DNA of 64,000 bases from positions 78,396 to 142,395 of the forward strand of contig CAJMNO010000004.1 of NCBI GenBank assembly GCA_905214865.1, read 5' to 3'. The notes beneath the pieces were generated by a model. That model was not told the origin of the DNA, ran no database searches, and saw only the letters and a list, made by a program, of their open reading frames with translations. Shown here in pieces: positions 26,315 to 35,057 of the stretch; within the stretch, counting starts at the first letter, position 1; each line of letters starts with the position of its first letter. Source of the stretch: an uncultured bacterium (GTDB taxonomy: Bacteria > Actinomycetota > Coriobacteriia > Coriobacteriales > Atopobiaceae). A program made the position numbers and the translations under genes.

Positions 26315-26650
26315 TTACCCAAGCTGCCTGGCGTCGGTCACCCGAATGCTCATGGTCACGCAATGCTCCAGGTCCTCCTCCGGATTGATGGAGGCGACCA
26401 GCGCGTAGAAGACGTTCCCGTGGCCGTAGAACAGGAGCTGGGCTATCACGGAGTTGCACGTTCTTGGAACGTAGCCGATCTTGGTGCCATCGAGCAGCAC
26501 GGCGACCGCATGGGGGTCGTACGGGTTGTCCGGCTCTGCCACGAGCTCCAGGGGTGCCCCCACCCTCAGTTTGTCATGCATCTCGGGGCCGTCCCAGTGG
26601 GAGAATCCCGCGACGTTGCAAAGGACGAACTGCCTTCCCATCTCGTACAT
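26315..26650 (-). CDS. Stand-alone HIRAN-domain protein
   Basis: The 111-residue protein is essentially one HIRAN domain: FSHWDG, LELVAEPDNPYDPHAVAV and TKIGYVPR are the core motifs. HIRAN domains bind 3' ends of single-stranded DNA, best known in the eukaryotic helicase HLTF. In bacteria they occur alone or in restriction and repair settings. GGAGG lies seven bases before the ATG at 26650; a TTG twelve bases earlier is less likely. Neighbours are unrelated, so its partner is unknown. Confidence 0.8.
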   Translation of the reverse strand: MYEMGRQFVLCNVAGFSHWDGPEMHDKLRVGAPLELVAEPDNPYDPHAVAVLLDGTKIGYVPRTCNSVIAQLLFYGHGNVFYALVASINPEEDLEHCVTMSIRVTDARQLG

Positions 26651-26838
26651 GGCTGCCTCCAAGTTGCCTCGTGCCTCTCGCCTGCCTTGACGCCTAGGCT
26701 ATGCGGGACCCCGGACAACAAGTGCCCTCGTGGCAGCATGGCATCCACATTCTCTCCATATTCATTGGAGACCCAAGGTTTCCGCAGGTGAGAGATACAA
26801 TTGTCCCTGATTCGTACCACATCGCGCTGGGAGGCAGG

Positions 26839-27459
26839 ATGCCCTGTACCGTCGTGCTCGCCCGTCATGGGTTCACCTACTGGAACGCCCGCAAGAAGAT
26901 GCAGGGGCAGGTCAACATTCCCCTCAACGACGAGGGGCGGAGGCAGGCGCACGAGCTGCACGACCAGCTTTCGGGCATCGACTTTGACGTGTGCTACTCC
27001 AGCCCGCTCGTGCGCGCGGTCGAGACGGCGAAGATCGCGCTCGACGACCCCAGCGTCCCCATAGTGAAGGACGAGCGTCTGCTGGAGCACTCGTACGGCC
27101 TGCTGGAGGGGCGCAGCTATCGGCACACGCCGTGGTTCTACCTCACCAACCCCGCCAACGACTACGAGCATCATCCCGAGAGGTACCAGGCACCCATCGG
27201 CGGCGAGACCTTTGACCAGGTGTACGCGCGGGCGAAGTCGTTCATCGACGACGTGATCGTGGGTGCCTCGCGCAACTACGATGCCATGCTCGTGACGGCG
27301 CACGGCGGCATCAACTGCGCAATCATCGGCCTGATCAGGGGAATCCCCCTCGAGGACTTCTGGAGCGTGAAGCAGGCAAACTGCGGCTACACCGTGATGG
27401 AGGTCGACGACGGAAGAATCACCATCACGTACTCCACCCCGCCAACGAAGGTGCACTAG
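26839..27459 (+). CDS. Histidine phosphatase (phosphoglycerate mutase-like)
   Basis: The 206-residue protein has the phosphohistidine motif LARHGFTYWN (residues 9-18) and the second catalytic histidine in VTAHGGINC (about 154). SSPLVRAVETAKI supplies further phosphate ligands. It matches the broad-specificity phosphatase branch rather than glycolytic mutase. GGGAGG precedes the ATG at 26839; an upstream frame extension lacks a ribosome site. It is convergent with the acetyltransferase gene. Confidence 0.88.
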   Translation: MPCTVVLARHGFTYWNARKKMQGQVNIPLNDEGRRQAHELHDQLSGIDFDVCYSSPLVRAVETAKIALDDPSVPIVKDERLLEHSYGLLEGRSYRHTPWFYLTNPANDYEHHPERYQAPIGGETFDQVYARAKSFIDDVIVGASRNYDAMLVTAHGGINCAIIGLIRGIPLEDFWSVKQANCGYTVMEVDDGRITITYSTPPTKVH

Positions 27460-27589
27460 GCGGCGGCATGCGATGCGTTCACGGCACCAACGCGCGATCG
27501 GGGGCACGCGCATTACTTGGCGGCGCCCAAAACGGCGTCTCCATTCCTCGTCTTGGCGGGTACCAGGGGACGGAAGCCCCAGTGTCACG

Positions 27590-28171
27590 CTACCGGCGAT
27601 CCTCCGGGGTGATCTGCCGTATCGGCTTCGGCTTGCACGGGACGCCGACCGCGACCACGTGCGAGGGGATGTCGTGCGTGACCACGCTTCCGGCCCCAAT
27701 CACGACGTCACTCCCAATCGTGACTCCCGGGCACACGATGACCCCGGCGCCAAACCACACGTCACTCCCCACGGTGATGGGGAGGGCGTACTCGAGGTTC
27801 TGCCGGCGGGTGGAGGCATCGATGGGATGCCCCGACGTGGTGAAGCAGCAGTTGGGGCCCACCAGGACGTTATCGCCAAACACAATGGGCGCCGCATCGA
27901 GCATGACCGTGTTGTAGTTGGCGAAGAACCCATGGCCCAGGTGGACGTTTGAGCCATAGTCGCATTGCAGCGGGCCCATGACCACGGCCGTCTCGTCCAT
28001 CTTGCCCACGATCTGCCTAAGCAGCCGGCGCTTCTGATCCATCGCAGACGGAAGGGTGTTGTTGTAGCGCCAACAGAGGTCCCTGCACTCGTTGAGCCGT
28101 GCAAACGACTCCTCGTCCGCGAACGCGTCATACAGCTGTCCGCTCAGACGCTTTGCCGCATCGTCGCTCAT
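27590..28171 (-). CDS. Sugar O-acetyltransferase (maltose/galactoside type)
   Basis: The 193-residue protein shows the N-terminal maltose-acetyltransferase helix pair (residues 8-60) and a left-handed beta-helix of hexapeptide repeats (FFANYNTVMLDAAPIVFGDN and following turns). The catalytic histidine is in TTSGHPID (about 114). It transfers acetyl from acetyl-CoA to a sugar hydroxyl, often as detoxification. GGGGAG precedes the ATG. It ends next to the sugar PTS locus, but it points the same way as the Dha genes with a 132-bp gap and no clear operon link. Confidence 0.9.
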   Translation of the reverse strand: MSDDAAKRLSGQLYDAFADEESFARLNECRDLCWRYNNTLPSAMDQKRRLLRQIVGKMDETAVVMGPLQCDYGSNVHLGHGFFANYNTVMLDAAPIVFGDNVLVGPNCCFTTSGHPIDASTRRQNLEYALPITVGSDVWFGAGVIVCPGVTIGSDVVIGAGSVVTHDIPSHVVAVGVPCKPKPIRQITPEDRR

Positions 28172-28303
28172 GTGATCTCCCCTCGCAGCGCATCAACCAT
28201 GTCCCAGGAATCATAGGGCACATCCCAATGGGGAGAAGGTCGTTCCCCAAGAAGAGAGAGGCCGACCCGCCGGCATGGGGCCCGACGGGTCGGCAGCATG
28301 GGC

Positions 28304-30007
28304 CTATTCCTCCGGGAGGGCAGCCCTCATGCACAGCGCCATGGAGACGGCACCGGCGTCCGGCGTGCCGAGGCTGCGCTCGGCCGCGGGACGGGCGCGC
28401 CCGACCTTGGGGACGAGGTCCTTGGTCGCCTCCGCCGCCTCACGCGCCACCGAGGCCGCGGAGGACCAGGCCTCGCGGAAGCCGGCACCGGCCGCGGCCC
28501 GCCTCCCGAGCTCCTCCGAGAAGGGGATCAGCGCGTCGAGCATCGTCTTGTCTCCGCGGTGGGCGCCTCCGAGCTCCCCCATCCTGCGGGCCGCGGCGTC
28601 GGCCGCCCTCGCGGCGGTGCCTGCGTCGTACGAGTCCGCGCCGTCCCCGACGACGGAGCCCGCGGCCTCGAGCGCGGCCCCCCAGAGCACGCCGGAGGTG
28701 CCGCCCGCCTTGGCAGCCCACGCCTTGCCCGCCTCGTCGAGGACGGAGCCGGCAGCGGCCCCCAGGTCGTACGCCCTCCTCGCGGCGGAGGCGGCGGCCT
28801 CGGTGCCCCTCGCCATGCCGCGACCATGGTCGCCGTCGCCCGCGACGCCGTCGATCCTCGCGAGCTCGTCCTCGGCGGCCGCCATGGCGTCGCGCACCCG
28901 GTCGAGGGCGCCGACGATCTGCCCGGCGAGCCTGCGCGAGGCGTCGGAGCCCGCCTCGAAGCTCTCGGCCGCCTCCTCGGCGCGTGCGTACACCCTGCGC
29001 TCGCCCCTGGCCATGGAGCCCTGCCCCCTCCGGAACGAGGCGGTGTCGCACGGCGCGAGCCAGTACCCCTCGAGCTCGTCGTCCAGGAACTCGACCGCGA
29101 GGGCGATGCCCTCCATGTCGAGCGAGGTCACGTACTCCCCCACGAGCGGGCTCACCAGCGTGTAGCCCCTCTCCTCCAGGAGCTCCCTCACGGTGCCCCA
29201 CACCACGAAGAGCTCCTCGTACTTGGTGGAGCCCAGGCCGTCCAGGATCACGGCGATGCGCCTGGAGTCGTCGTCCGGTGCCTCGGCGAGGACCCTGTCG
29301 ACCAGCAGCTCCGCGACCTCGGCTGCGGGCCTCACGTCGTCCTCGCCGACGCCGGGCTCGCCGTGGATGCCCTGTCCGACCTCCATCCTGCCCTTGGGGA
29401 CGTGGAACAGGGGCTCGCCCTCGCCGGGCAGGGTGCACCCGCGGAAGCCGACGGACATGGTCCTGGTGCGGTCGTTCGCCTTCGCCGTCACGCGCTCGAG
29501 CTCGTCGAGGCCGAGGCCTGCCGCCGCCGCCGCGCCGGCCGCCTTGAACACCATGAACGTGCCCACGTTGCCGCGGCGCTTCTCGCGCTCCCCCGGCCTG
29601 GCGGACGCGACGTCGTCGGTGATGTAGAAGGAGCGGCAGTCGATGCCCTCGGAGCGGAGCCTGTCGCGCGCCATGTTGAAGTTCATCTTGTCGCCGGCGT
29701 AGTTGCCGCCCACGATGTAGATGCCCGTGCCCTGGTCGACGGCCCTGGCCACGCCCAGGACGTCCTCGGTCGAGGGGGACGTGAACACGTTGCCCACCAC
29801 GGTCGCGTCCATGAAGCCGTCCCCCACGATGCCGCAGAACGCCGGGTAGTGGCCGGAGCCGCCGCCGTTGATGACCGCGACCTTGCCCTCGGGCATCTTG
29901 GTCGCGCGGGCGACGCCGCCGGGGACGAGCGTCACGTAGTCGGGGTAGGCGGCGACGTAGCCCCTGAGCATGTCGTCGCGGAAGTTCTTGGGATCGTTGT
30001 AGAGCAT
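28304..30007 (-). CDS. Fused DhaK-DhaL kinase (dihydroxyacetone kinase family)
   Basis: The 567-residue protein has a DhaK domain (1-335) with H53, D106 and H215 at the positions that bind and covalently hold dihydroxyacetone, in GSGH, AGDKMNF and GIHGEPG. A DhaL domain (345-567) has the Mg-ATP aspartates D386, D391 and D393 (GDGDHG), GGTSGV and RGDKTM. This is the ATP-dependent single-chain design; family members also phosphorylate erythrulose and other trioses or tetroses. GGGAGG precedes the ATG. It is last in the operon, behind an intercistronic hairpin, next to a separate DhaK/DhaL pair. Confidence 0.9.
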   Translation of the reverse strand: MLYNDPKNFRDDMLRGYVAAYPDYVTLVPGGVARATKMPEGKVAVINGGGSGHYPAFCGIVGDGFMDATVVGNVFTSPSTEDVLGVARAVDQGTGIYIVGGNYAGDKMNFNMARDRLRSEGIDCRSFYITDDVASARPGEREKRRGNVGTFMVFKAAGAAAAAGLGLDELERVTAKANDRTRTMSVGFRGCTLPGEGEPLFHVPKGRMEVGQGIHGEPGVGEDDVRPAAEVAELLVDRVLAEAPDDDSRRIAVILDGLGSTKYEELFVVWGTVRELLEERGYTLVSPLVGEYVTSLDMEGIALAVEFLDDELEGYWLAPCDTASFRRGQGSMARGERRVYARAEEAAESFEAGSDASRRLAGQIVGALDRVRDAMAAAEDELARIDGVAGDGDHGRGMARGTEAAASAARRAYDLGAAAGSVLDEAGKAWAAKAGGTSGVLWGAALEAAGSVVGDGADSYDAGTAARAADAAARRMGELGGAHRGDKTMLDALIPFSEELGRRAAAGAGFREAWSSAASVAREAAEATKDLVPKVGRARPAAERSLGTPDAGAVSMALCMRAALPEE

Positions 30008-30026
30008 GGTTGCCTCCCACTGATGT

Positions 30027-30060
30027 GGGGGTCGTGCCCCATATTGGGGCAACGACCCCC
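30027..30060 (-). promoter_or_regulatory. Strong hairpin between dhaL and fused kinase gene
   Basis: GGGGGTCGT-GCCCC pairs with GGGGCA-ACGACCCCC around ATATT, a stem of about 14 bp in the 61-bp gap. No T-run follows on the minus strand, so it is more likely an mRNA stabiliser or expression-lowering element than a full terminator. Confidence 0.6.
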
Positions 30061-30068
30061 GTTTATGT

Positions 30069-30719
30069 CTAGTCCCTGCCAGCGAAGTAGGTGCTGATCC
30101 CCTCCAGCAGGTACAAGCCGGCGACCGCCCCCTGGTCCGCAACGCCCTTCGCCTTTGCGGCGTGGACCGCCGCCTTGCCGAACTTGGGAACCATGTCCTT
30201 CGTCGCCTCGACGCCCCTCCTGGCGCCATCGACCGCCGCCGCCATGACATCGGAGAACGTGGCGTCCGCATCATCGGCAACTGCCTTGCGCGCAGCCTCG
30301 GCACCAGCATCGACGGAGTCCAGGATGGTCCTGTCGCCCAGCTCGCACTTGCCGCGCTTCCTGATTCCCTCCGCGAACGAGGTGACGAACGTCGCCATGT
30401 CGGCAGGCTCAAGCTCCACCTTGCCCTTGAGGGCCTTCCCGGCCTGCATCACGCCGGAGGACATGAGCGTGCCCATCGTGGAGGGGACGGTGTTCTGCAT
30501 CTTCATGGCACCCTTGAAGAGCATCTTGCCGATGTCACCCTCGCCCTGGAGGTCCCGCAGGAAGCCGGGGAGCGCCCCGTAGCCCTTGCTCATCGTGAGC
30601 CCCAGGTCCCCGTCACCCATGGCGGCGTCCATCTGGCAGAGCTCGTCCTTCTTCTCGGCAAAGATCTGGGCGACGCAGTCGAACATGTCCGGCACGTCGC
30701 CAATCGTCATCTTATCCAT
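30069..30719 (-). CDS. dhaL: DhaL-like kinase subunit
   Basis: The 216-residue protein is a stand-alone DhaL domain. The nucleotide-binding aspartates are kept (D-x4-D-x-D in MDAAMGDGDLG), as are TMGTLMSSG and LGDRTILD. The histidine after the third aspartate in E. coli DhaL is leucine here. In PTS-linked kinases DhaL keeps bound ADP and is recharged by DhaM; no DhaM gene is in this window. GAGGAGC lies before the ATG at 30719. It follows dhaK by 20 bp, so the pair is probably one complex. Confidence 0.88.
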   Translation of the reverse strand: MDKMTIGDVPDMFDCVAQIFAEKKDELCQMDAAMGDGDLGLTMSKGYGALPGFLRDLQGEGDIGKMLFKGAMKMQNTVPSTMGTLMSSGVMQAGKALKGKVELEPADMATFVTSFAEGIRKRGKCELGDRTILDSVDAGAEAARKAVADDADATFSDVMAAAVDGARRGVEATKDMVPKFGKAAVHAAKAKGVADQGAVAGLYLLEGISTYFAGRD

Positions 30720-30739
30720 GCTCACGCTCCTCGCAATCG

Positions 30740-31732
30740 CTACTTCTGGCAGATGAACGGGGTGTTGACGGGGTGCTCGAAGTAGCCCTTGAGCTCGTCG
30801 TCGACCCTGCAGACGGAAATCGAGGCGCCAGCCATCTCCATGGAGGTCGCGTACTCGCCGGTCCAGGAGCGCCAGACCTTCACGCCCTTCGCGTCAAGCT
30901 GCTTGCGGACCGAGTTGTTGAGGATGTAGAGCTCCTCGACAGAGGTCGCCCCCAAGCCGTTGATGAGAAGCGCGACCTCGGCACCCTCCTCCAGGGGCAT
31001 GTCGCCCAGGATCTCGCCCACGGACTCCTCCGCCAGCTCGTCCGCCGTCTTGATGGGGCCGTTCCACACGCCTGGCTCGCCATGGATGCCCATGCCAAAG
31101 GCCATCTCGTCGTCCTTGAGCTCGAAGTTGGCGTGACCGACCTCGGGGACGATGCAGGGCGTGAGGGCAAAGCCGACCGTCCGCACGTTTTCCCCTGCCT
31201 TCTTGGCGGCGGCGTACACCTCGTCCAGGGTGCCGCCCTCGTCTGCCTTGGCGCCGGCGGCCTTGTACATGAAGAAGATCCCCGCGACCCCGCGGCGCGC
31301 CTCGGGGTTCTTGTTGGAGAGCACGTCGTCCGCCCCAACGAGGGAACGGCACTCGATGTCGTCCATCTCGAGCATCTCGGAGGCCATGTCAAAGTTCATG
31401 ATGTCCCCGGTGTAGTTGCCATAGAGGTAGAGGACGCCGGCGCCCGCCTCGACCTCCTTGGTGATGTTGTAGATCTGCTCGGCGGAGGGAGACTGGAACA
31501 CCCCGCCCACGCCGCAGCCGTCGATCAGGCCGTCGCCCACGTACCCAAGGAACAGCGGGAGGTGCCCCGTTCCGCCGCCGGTGATGATGGCGACCTTGCC
31601 GTCGTGCTTGCGGGCGGTGCAGTAGCAGCGCAGGTCGCCCGCCGCGCACTTCACCTGATCGGGATGCGAGGCATAGATCCCCTGCAGCATCTCGTCGACG
31701 TAGTCCTCGGGCGCGTTGATGATCTTCTTCAT
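30740..31732 (-). CDS. dhaK: DhaK-like substrate-binding kinase subunit
   Basis: The 330-residue protein is a stand-alone DhaK. H57 (GTGH), D110 (TGDIMNF) and H217 (GIHGEPG) match the residues that form the hemiaminal with the carbonyl of dihydroxyacetone. It hands the substrate to DhaL for phosphorylation. It diverges from the fused enzyme of this operon (GGGTGHLPL for GGGSGHYPA; C-terminus ending NTPFICQK), so the two may serve different ketoses. GAGAGG precedes the ATG. The unknown membrane protein gene is 12 bp upstream. Confidence 0.9.
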   Translation of the reverse strand: MKKIINAPEDYVDEMLQGIYASHPDQVKCAAGDLRCYCTARKHDGKVAIITGGGTGHLPLFLGYVGDGLIDGCGVGGVFQSPSAEQIYNITKEVEAGAGVLYLYGNYTGDIMNFDMASEMLEMDDIECRSLVGADDVLSNKNPEARRGVAGIFFMYKAAGAKADEGGTLDEVYAAAKKAGENVRTVGFALTPCIVPEVGHANFELKDDEMAFGMGIHGEPGVWNGPIKTADELAEESVGEILGDMPLEEGAEVALLINGLGATSVEELYILNNSVRKQLDAKGVKVWRSWTGEYATSMEMAGASISVCRVDDELKGYFEHPVNTPFICQK

Positions 31733-31744
31733 GGCTTGTTCCTC

Positions 31745-32347
31745 TCATCCAAGGAAGTACACAATGTAGTTGGTAAACACGGTGAGCAGGAGGAAGGTCG
31801 TCTCCATGTACTCAAAGGGGAGCGACTCCTCGCCCTTGTACTTTGCGGTCCAGATGTAGCCCAGGTAGAAGGAGGTCGCGATGTCGATGCCGACCATGTT
31901 GAAGTTGGGAGAGGGGAACAGCCAGCGGAGCAGCATCGACAGCGCAAAGAACGAGAGGCCTATGTAGAGGGACCACTTCTGGTCGCCCTTGATCATCTGG
32001 TTGTAGTACAGGAGCCTCTTCCTGTCGACCTTGCCGTAGCGGCGCCTCGACTCGATGGCGGCGCGGACCATGTACATGGAGAAGGCCCCCAGGAAGTACA
32101 CCGCCCCGATCGCGAAGGCACCCACCGGCTCGGTGCTCGAGAAGAAGCGGAAGGCGACGACGAACCACACCACGCACACCGCCACGAGCTCGACGATGGT
32201 GGCGAGGCGCTCCCCCACCGTAACGGGCCGGGGATGCTTGGTCTCGCTCACCTGCGGGAGCCTGAACTCCCTGCTCTCCTGCTGTCTCCTCTTCGACGCG
32301 TTGCCGGGACCCGGGGTACGGCCCTTCCGCTGCCTCTTCTTGCTCAC
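31745..32347 (-). CDS. Four-helix membrane protein of the PTS/Dha operon, unknown family
   Basis: The 200-residue protein has a very basic first 40 residues (Lys/Arg-rich, probably cytoplasmic) and about four membrane helices (about 46-68, 74-95, 122-142 and 152-198 as one or two). I do not recognise the family. It lies inside the sugar operon, after an aldolase gene and before dhaK, with only 12 bp to dhaK. A role in facilitating movement of a metabolite or product is possible but unproved. The start is GTG with GGGAGG upstream. Confidence 0.65.
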   Translation of the reverse strand: MSKKRQRKGRTPGPGNASKRRQQESREFRLPQVSETKHPRPVTVGERLATIVELVAVCVVWFVVAFRFFSSTEPVGAFAIGAVYFLGAFSMYMVRAAIESRRRYGKVDRKRLLYYNQMIKGDQKWSLYIGLSFFALSMLLRWLFPSPNFNMVGIDIATSFYLGYIWTAKYKGEESLPFEYMETTFLLLTVFTNYIVYFLG

Positions 32348-32379
32348 GCTCGCGACCTCCCACGACCTTGGCGAGGCCT

Positions 32380-32424
32380 CCCAGAAAGCCGCCCGCCCCG
32401 CACAAGAGGCGTGGACGGGCGGCT
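32380..32424 (-). terminator. Terminator-like hairpin after aldolase gene
   Basis: On the minus strand AGCCGCCCG pairs with CGGGCGGCT and is followed by TTTCT. It sits between the aldolase stop and the unknown membrane protein gene. Partial termination here would make PTS and aldolase mRNA more abundant than Dha mRNA. Confidence 0.6.
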
Positions 32425-32453
32425 GGGGAAGGACGTCTCACCAAACCGAATGG

Positions 32454-33122
32454 CTACTTGTTGGGAAACTTGATCTCCTTGGGGTACTCCCAGCTCTGCA
32501 GCTCCTCGGGCGGGAAGGACTTGGGCTCCTTGCCGCCGTTGGCGGTGAGGGCGTGGTAGTACAGCTCGGCGAGCTCCTCGATGTAGCAGACCTTGAGGTA
32601 GGCCTCGTCGATGTTGGACTCGTCCACCGCAACGGAGCCATGCCCCTGGAGCAGGAAGACGTCCGCCTCCTTGACGGGGTCGACCACGGAGTCGGCGAGC
32701 GCGGGGGTACCGGGGCGCCCGTAGGGGGCGACGGGGATGCGCGCCTTGGAGCAGTTGAGGTTCGCCAGCTCGTACACCACGGCGGGGATGGGCTTCTCGA
32801 GGATGGCGAAGGTGGTCGCGAACTGCGAGTGCGTGTGGGCGATGGCCTTCACGTCGGGACGGGTCTGGTAGATCTTGAGGTGCATGAGCGACTCGGAGGT
32901 GGGACGCAGGCCGGTCTGGTTCTCGACCACGTTGGCGTCGAGGTCCATGACCACCATGTCGGGGACGACCAGGTCCTCGCGATCGACGCTCGTGGGGGTG
33001 ATGACCACAAGCCCCGTCTCCTCGTCGCGGGCGGAGAAGTTGCCCGACTTGTGCTTGCACATGCCCTCGCGCTGGGCCTGCTTGGCGACGTTCATGACCT
33101 GAAGCTTAAGATCCTCAAGCAT
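32454..33122 (-). CDS. Class II aldolase (fuculose-phosphate aldolase/AraD-like)
   Basis: The 222-residue protein has the zinc site of the L-fuculose-1-phosphate aldolase/AraD family: E77 (catalytic, in RPTSES), H96 and H98 (AHTHSQ) and H161 (LLQGHGSV). SGNFSARDEE binds the substrate phosphate. Members cleave or epimerise phosphorylated ketoses. Between PTS genes and Dha kinases it most likely splits an imported sugar phosphate to give a dihydroxyacetone-type product and an aldehyde phosphate, or the reverse. GAAAGGACA precedes the ATG at 33122. Confidence 0.88.
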   Translation of the reverse strand: MLEDLKLQVMNVAKQAQREGMCKHKSGNFSARDEETGLVVITPTSVDREDLVVPDMVVMDLDANVVENQTGLRPTSESLMHLKIYQTRPDVKAIAHTHSQFATTFAILEKPIPAVVYELANLNCSKARIPVAPYGRPGTPALADSVVDPVKEADVFLLQGHGSVAVDESNIDEAYLKVCYIEELAELYYHALTANGGKEPKSFPPEELQSWEYPKEIKFPNK

Positions 33123-33142
33123 GTAGCTTGTCCTTTCTCTGA

Positions 33143-33181
33143 GAATGGCCGGCGGACTCCGTTGGTGCCCACCGGCCATTC
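33143..33181 (-). promoter_or_regulatory. Intercistronic hairpin between EIIC and aldolase genes
   Basis: GAATGGCCGG and CCGGCCATTC pair perfectly (ten bp) around a 19-base loop. No T-run follows. It is the first of three strong hairpins dividing this operon and probably sets subunit levels. Confidence 0.55.
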
Positions 33182-33240
33182 AGCTGTTCGTACCGTGTGC
33201 CGTTGGGATGGGACGGTAGTTGGGGACGTGCGGTTGCCTC

Positions 33241-34638
33241 CTACTCGGCGGCAGCCTCGGTGGACTCCGACTCCGCCTTCTTGGCGGCGGCGACCTTCTT
33301 CATGTCGTGGTACATGAAGAAGTAGCCGGCGAGCCAGACGATGAGCATTCCAAGAGGGATGAAGTTGCCGTTCATGCAGTCGAGGAACTGCGAGAAGGCG
33401 TAGGTGAACCAGGGGCCGTCGATGGAGGAGTTGGAGATGAGGCCGGAGGCACCCAGCGCGTCCTTGGCGACGGCGCCCGTGGAGAGGGCGAGCTGCGAGA
33501 CAAACGGAGCGAAGGCGGTGCCCACGAGCAGGAAGATGGGGATGCCGATGACGCTCAGGATGATCATGCGGGGCAGGTTGCCCTTGGTGACCAGGTAGGC
33601 GGGGACAACAAGGGCAATGTTCACGATGCCGGCGAAGGGCAGGATCTTGTTGTCAGGCAGGATGAACGCGTAGAGAACGGTAAGGGGGATGCTGAGGATG
33701 ATCGTGATCCAGATCTCGTTGGAGCCGCCGAGGAAGGGCCAGTCAAGGCCGACGACCAGCGTGCGGCCCTCGAACTTGCCGTGCATGTAGTCGGAGACTG
33801 CCTCGGAGATGGGCGACAGGGCCTCCATGAAGTACTTGGAGATGACCGGGAAGAGGGTCAGGCACATTGCGCACTGGATGCCAAGCGTGAGGAGAGCGCC
33901 GGGGTCATACCCGCCGAGCAGGCCAAAGAGGCAGCCCAGGATGAAGCCCAGGACGTGGTTCTCGGCGAAGATGCCGATCTTGTCGTGCAGGGCCTCGGCG
34001 TCAGCCTTGTGGTTGAGCGCGGGAATCTTGCGGAGGAGTTTATCGATGGGGTAGTAAATTGCGCTTAGGAAGACCATCTTGTGCGTGCAGGTGACGCCGG
34101 GGATGCCGGTGAGCTCGTAGATCTCGTCCTTGAAGAGGTCGGCGGTCTTGAGCTCGAAGACGATCTGGATGGCGGCGATCACGAAGGCGAGAAGGACGTT
34201 GCCGGTGAGGCCGACGACTCCCACTGCGGTGAAAATCTTGCCCCAGACGTTCCAGAGGTCGGCGTTGAAGGTATCGGTCTTGTTCCCAACGAGCATGATG
34301 ATGTTAACGATAATCATGAGGGGGAACATGAGAATCGCGTAGGGCCACGACCAGGCGATTGCCGCCATGGTGGTCCAGCCGCCGTCCAGGATCGGCAGGT
34401 CGATGCCGAGGTTCTTGAGCATTGCCTCGCCCACCGGCTGGATGATGTTGCCCATATAGCTGATGAGCATCGACATGCCAGTGAACGCCACGCCGAGCAG
34501 GATTCCTGCGGATATGGCGTCCTTGGGCTTCATCCTCACGATGAGGCCCATGATGATCATGATGATGGGCACGAAGACTGCCGCTCCCACCGAGCTGAGG
34601 AATCCGTTGATCCACTGACTCGCTGCAGCAAAGTCCAT
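33241..34638 (-). CDS. PTS EIIC permease, galactitol (GatC) family
   Basis: The 465-residue membrane protein has about ten to twelve helices and matches GatC-type EIIC: MKPKDAISAGILLGVAFTG near residue 31, GGYDPGALLTLG (about 213), and LVVGLDWPFLGGSNEIW (about 291-307). It carries the sugar or polyol across the membrane for phosphorylation by EIIB. Close relatives take galactitol, arabitol, L-ascorbate-like or unknown substrates, so the exact one is open. The C-terminus ends with a charged, glutamate-rich tail. It follows EIIB by 76 bp. Confidence 0.88.
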   Translation of the reverse strand: MDFAAASQWINGFLSSVGAAVFVPIIMIIMGLIVRMKPKDAISAGILLGVAFTGMSMLISYMGNIIQPVGEAMLKNLGIDLPILDGGWTTMAAIAWSWPYAILMFPLMIIVNIIMLVGNKTDTFNADLWNVWGKIFTAVGVVGLTGNVLLAFVIAAIQIVFELKTADLFKDEIYELTGIPGVTCTHKMVFLSAIYYPIDKLLRKIPALNHKADAEALHDKIGIFAENHVLGFILGCLFGLLGGYDPGALLTLGIQCAMCLTLFPVISKYFMEALSPISEAVSDYMHGKFEGRTLVVGLDWPFLGGSNEIWITIILSIPLTVLYAFILPDNKILPFAGIVNIALVVPAYLVTKGNLPRMIILSVIGIPIFLLVGTAFAPFVSQLALSTGAVAKDALGASGLISNSSIDGPWFTYAFSQFLDCMNGNFIPLGMLIVWLAGYFFMYHDMKKVAAAKKAESESTEAAAE

Positions 34639-34714
34639 ACACTCTCACCTTCCTTGTTTCGGAGAACCTCTTCCATTCGCATCCCAGCAAAGTGCCGGGG
34701 TCGAGCGCCTGTGG

Positions 34715-35005
34715 CTAGCCCTTGTACTCCTTGATCGCCTTGAGCAGCTTCTCGTACTGCTGCTTCTGGCCAACCCCCGTGAGGAACGCGATCCCGTCGA
34801 TCACGGGCAGGTCGTACTCCTTCTTGTCGCGCACGATGGTGATGTAGGCGGCCGCGTCCTTGAGGTAGCGGTCGACGCTCTTGAGGTCCACTGCCTCGAC
34901 GTGGGCGTCGATCTTGTCCTTGTCGAGCATGCGGTTGACCTTGGATGCCACGGTCTGGGACGTGGCGACCCCGCTTCCGCAGGCGACGATTACCTTCACT
35001 GGCAT
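34715..35005 (-). CDS. PTS EIIB component, galactitol type
   Basis: The 96-residue protein has the phospho-cysteine loop VACGSGVATSQTVASKV with C9 as the phosphate acceptor, typical of GatB/lactose-type EIIB. It receives phosphate from EIIA and passes it to the sugar held in EIIC. It lies between the EIIA and EIIC genes, 52 bp after EIIA. Confidence 0.92.
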   Translation of the reverse strand: MPVKVIVACGSGVATSQTVASKVNRMLDKDKIDAHVEAVDLKSVDRYLKDAAAYITIVRDKKEYDLPVIDGIAFLTGVGQKQQYEKLLKAIKEYKG

Positions 35006-35057
35006 GATGTCCTCCTTGCTCCCCTGCGGCCGTCAGCCGGCCGCACCTTTCTGACCC

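Noticed and set aside
28304..30412. Longer form of the fused Dha kinase starting near 30412
   Set aside because: The extra 135 codons overlap dhaL in another frame and are Arg/Ser-rich. The ATG at 30007 has a good ribosome site.
30773..32473. A 566-codon plus-strand open frame
   Set aside because: It is antisense to dhaK and the membrane-protein gene. No recognisable motif.
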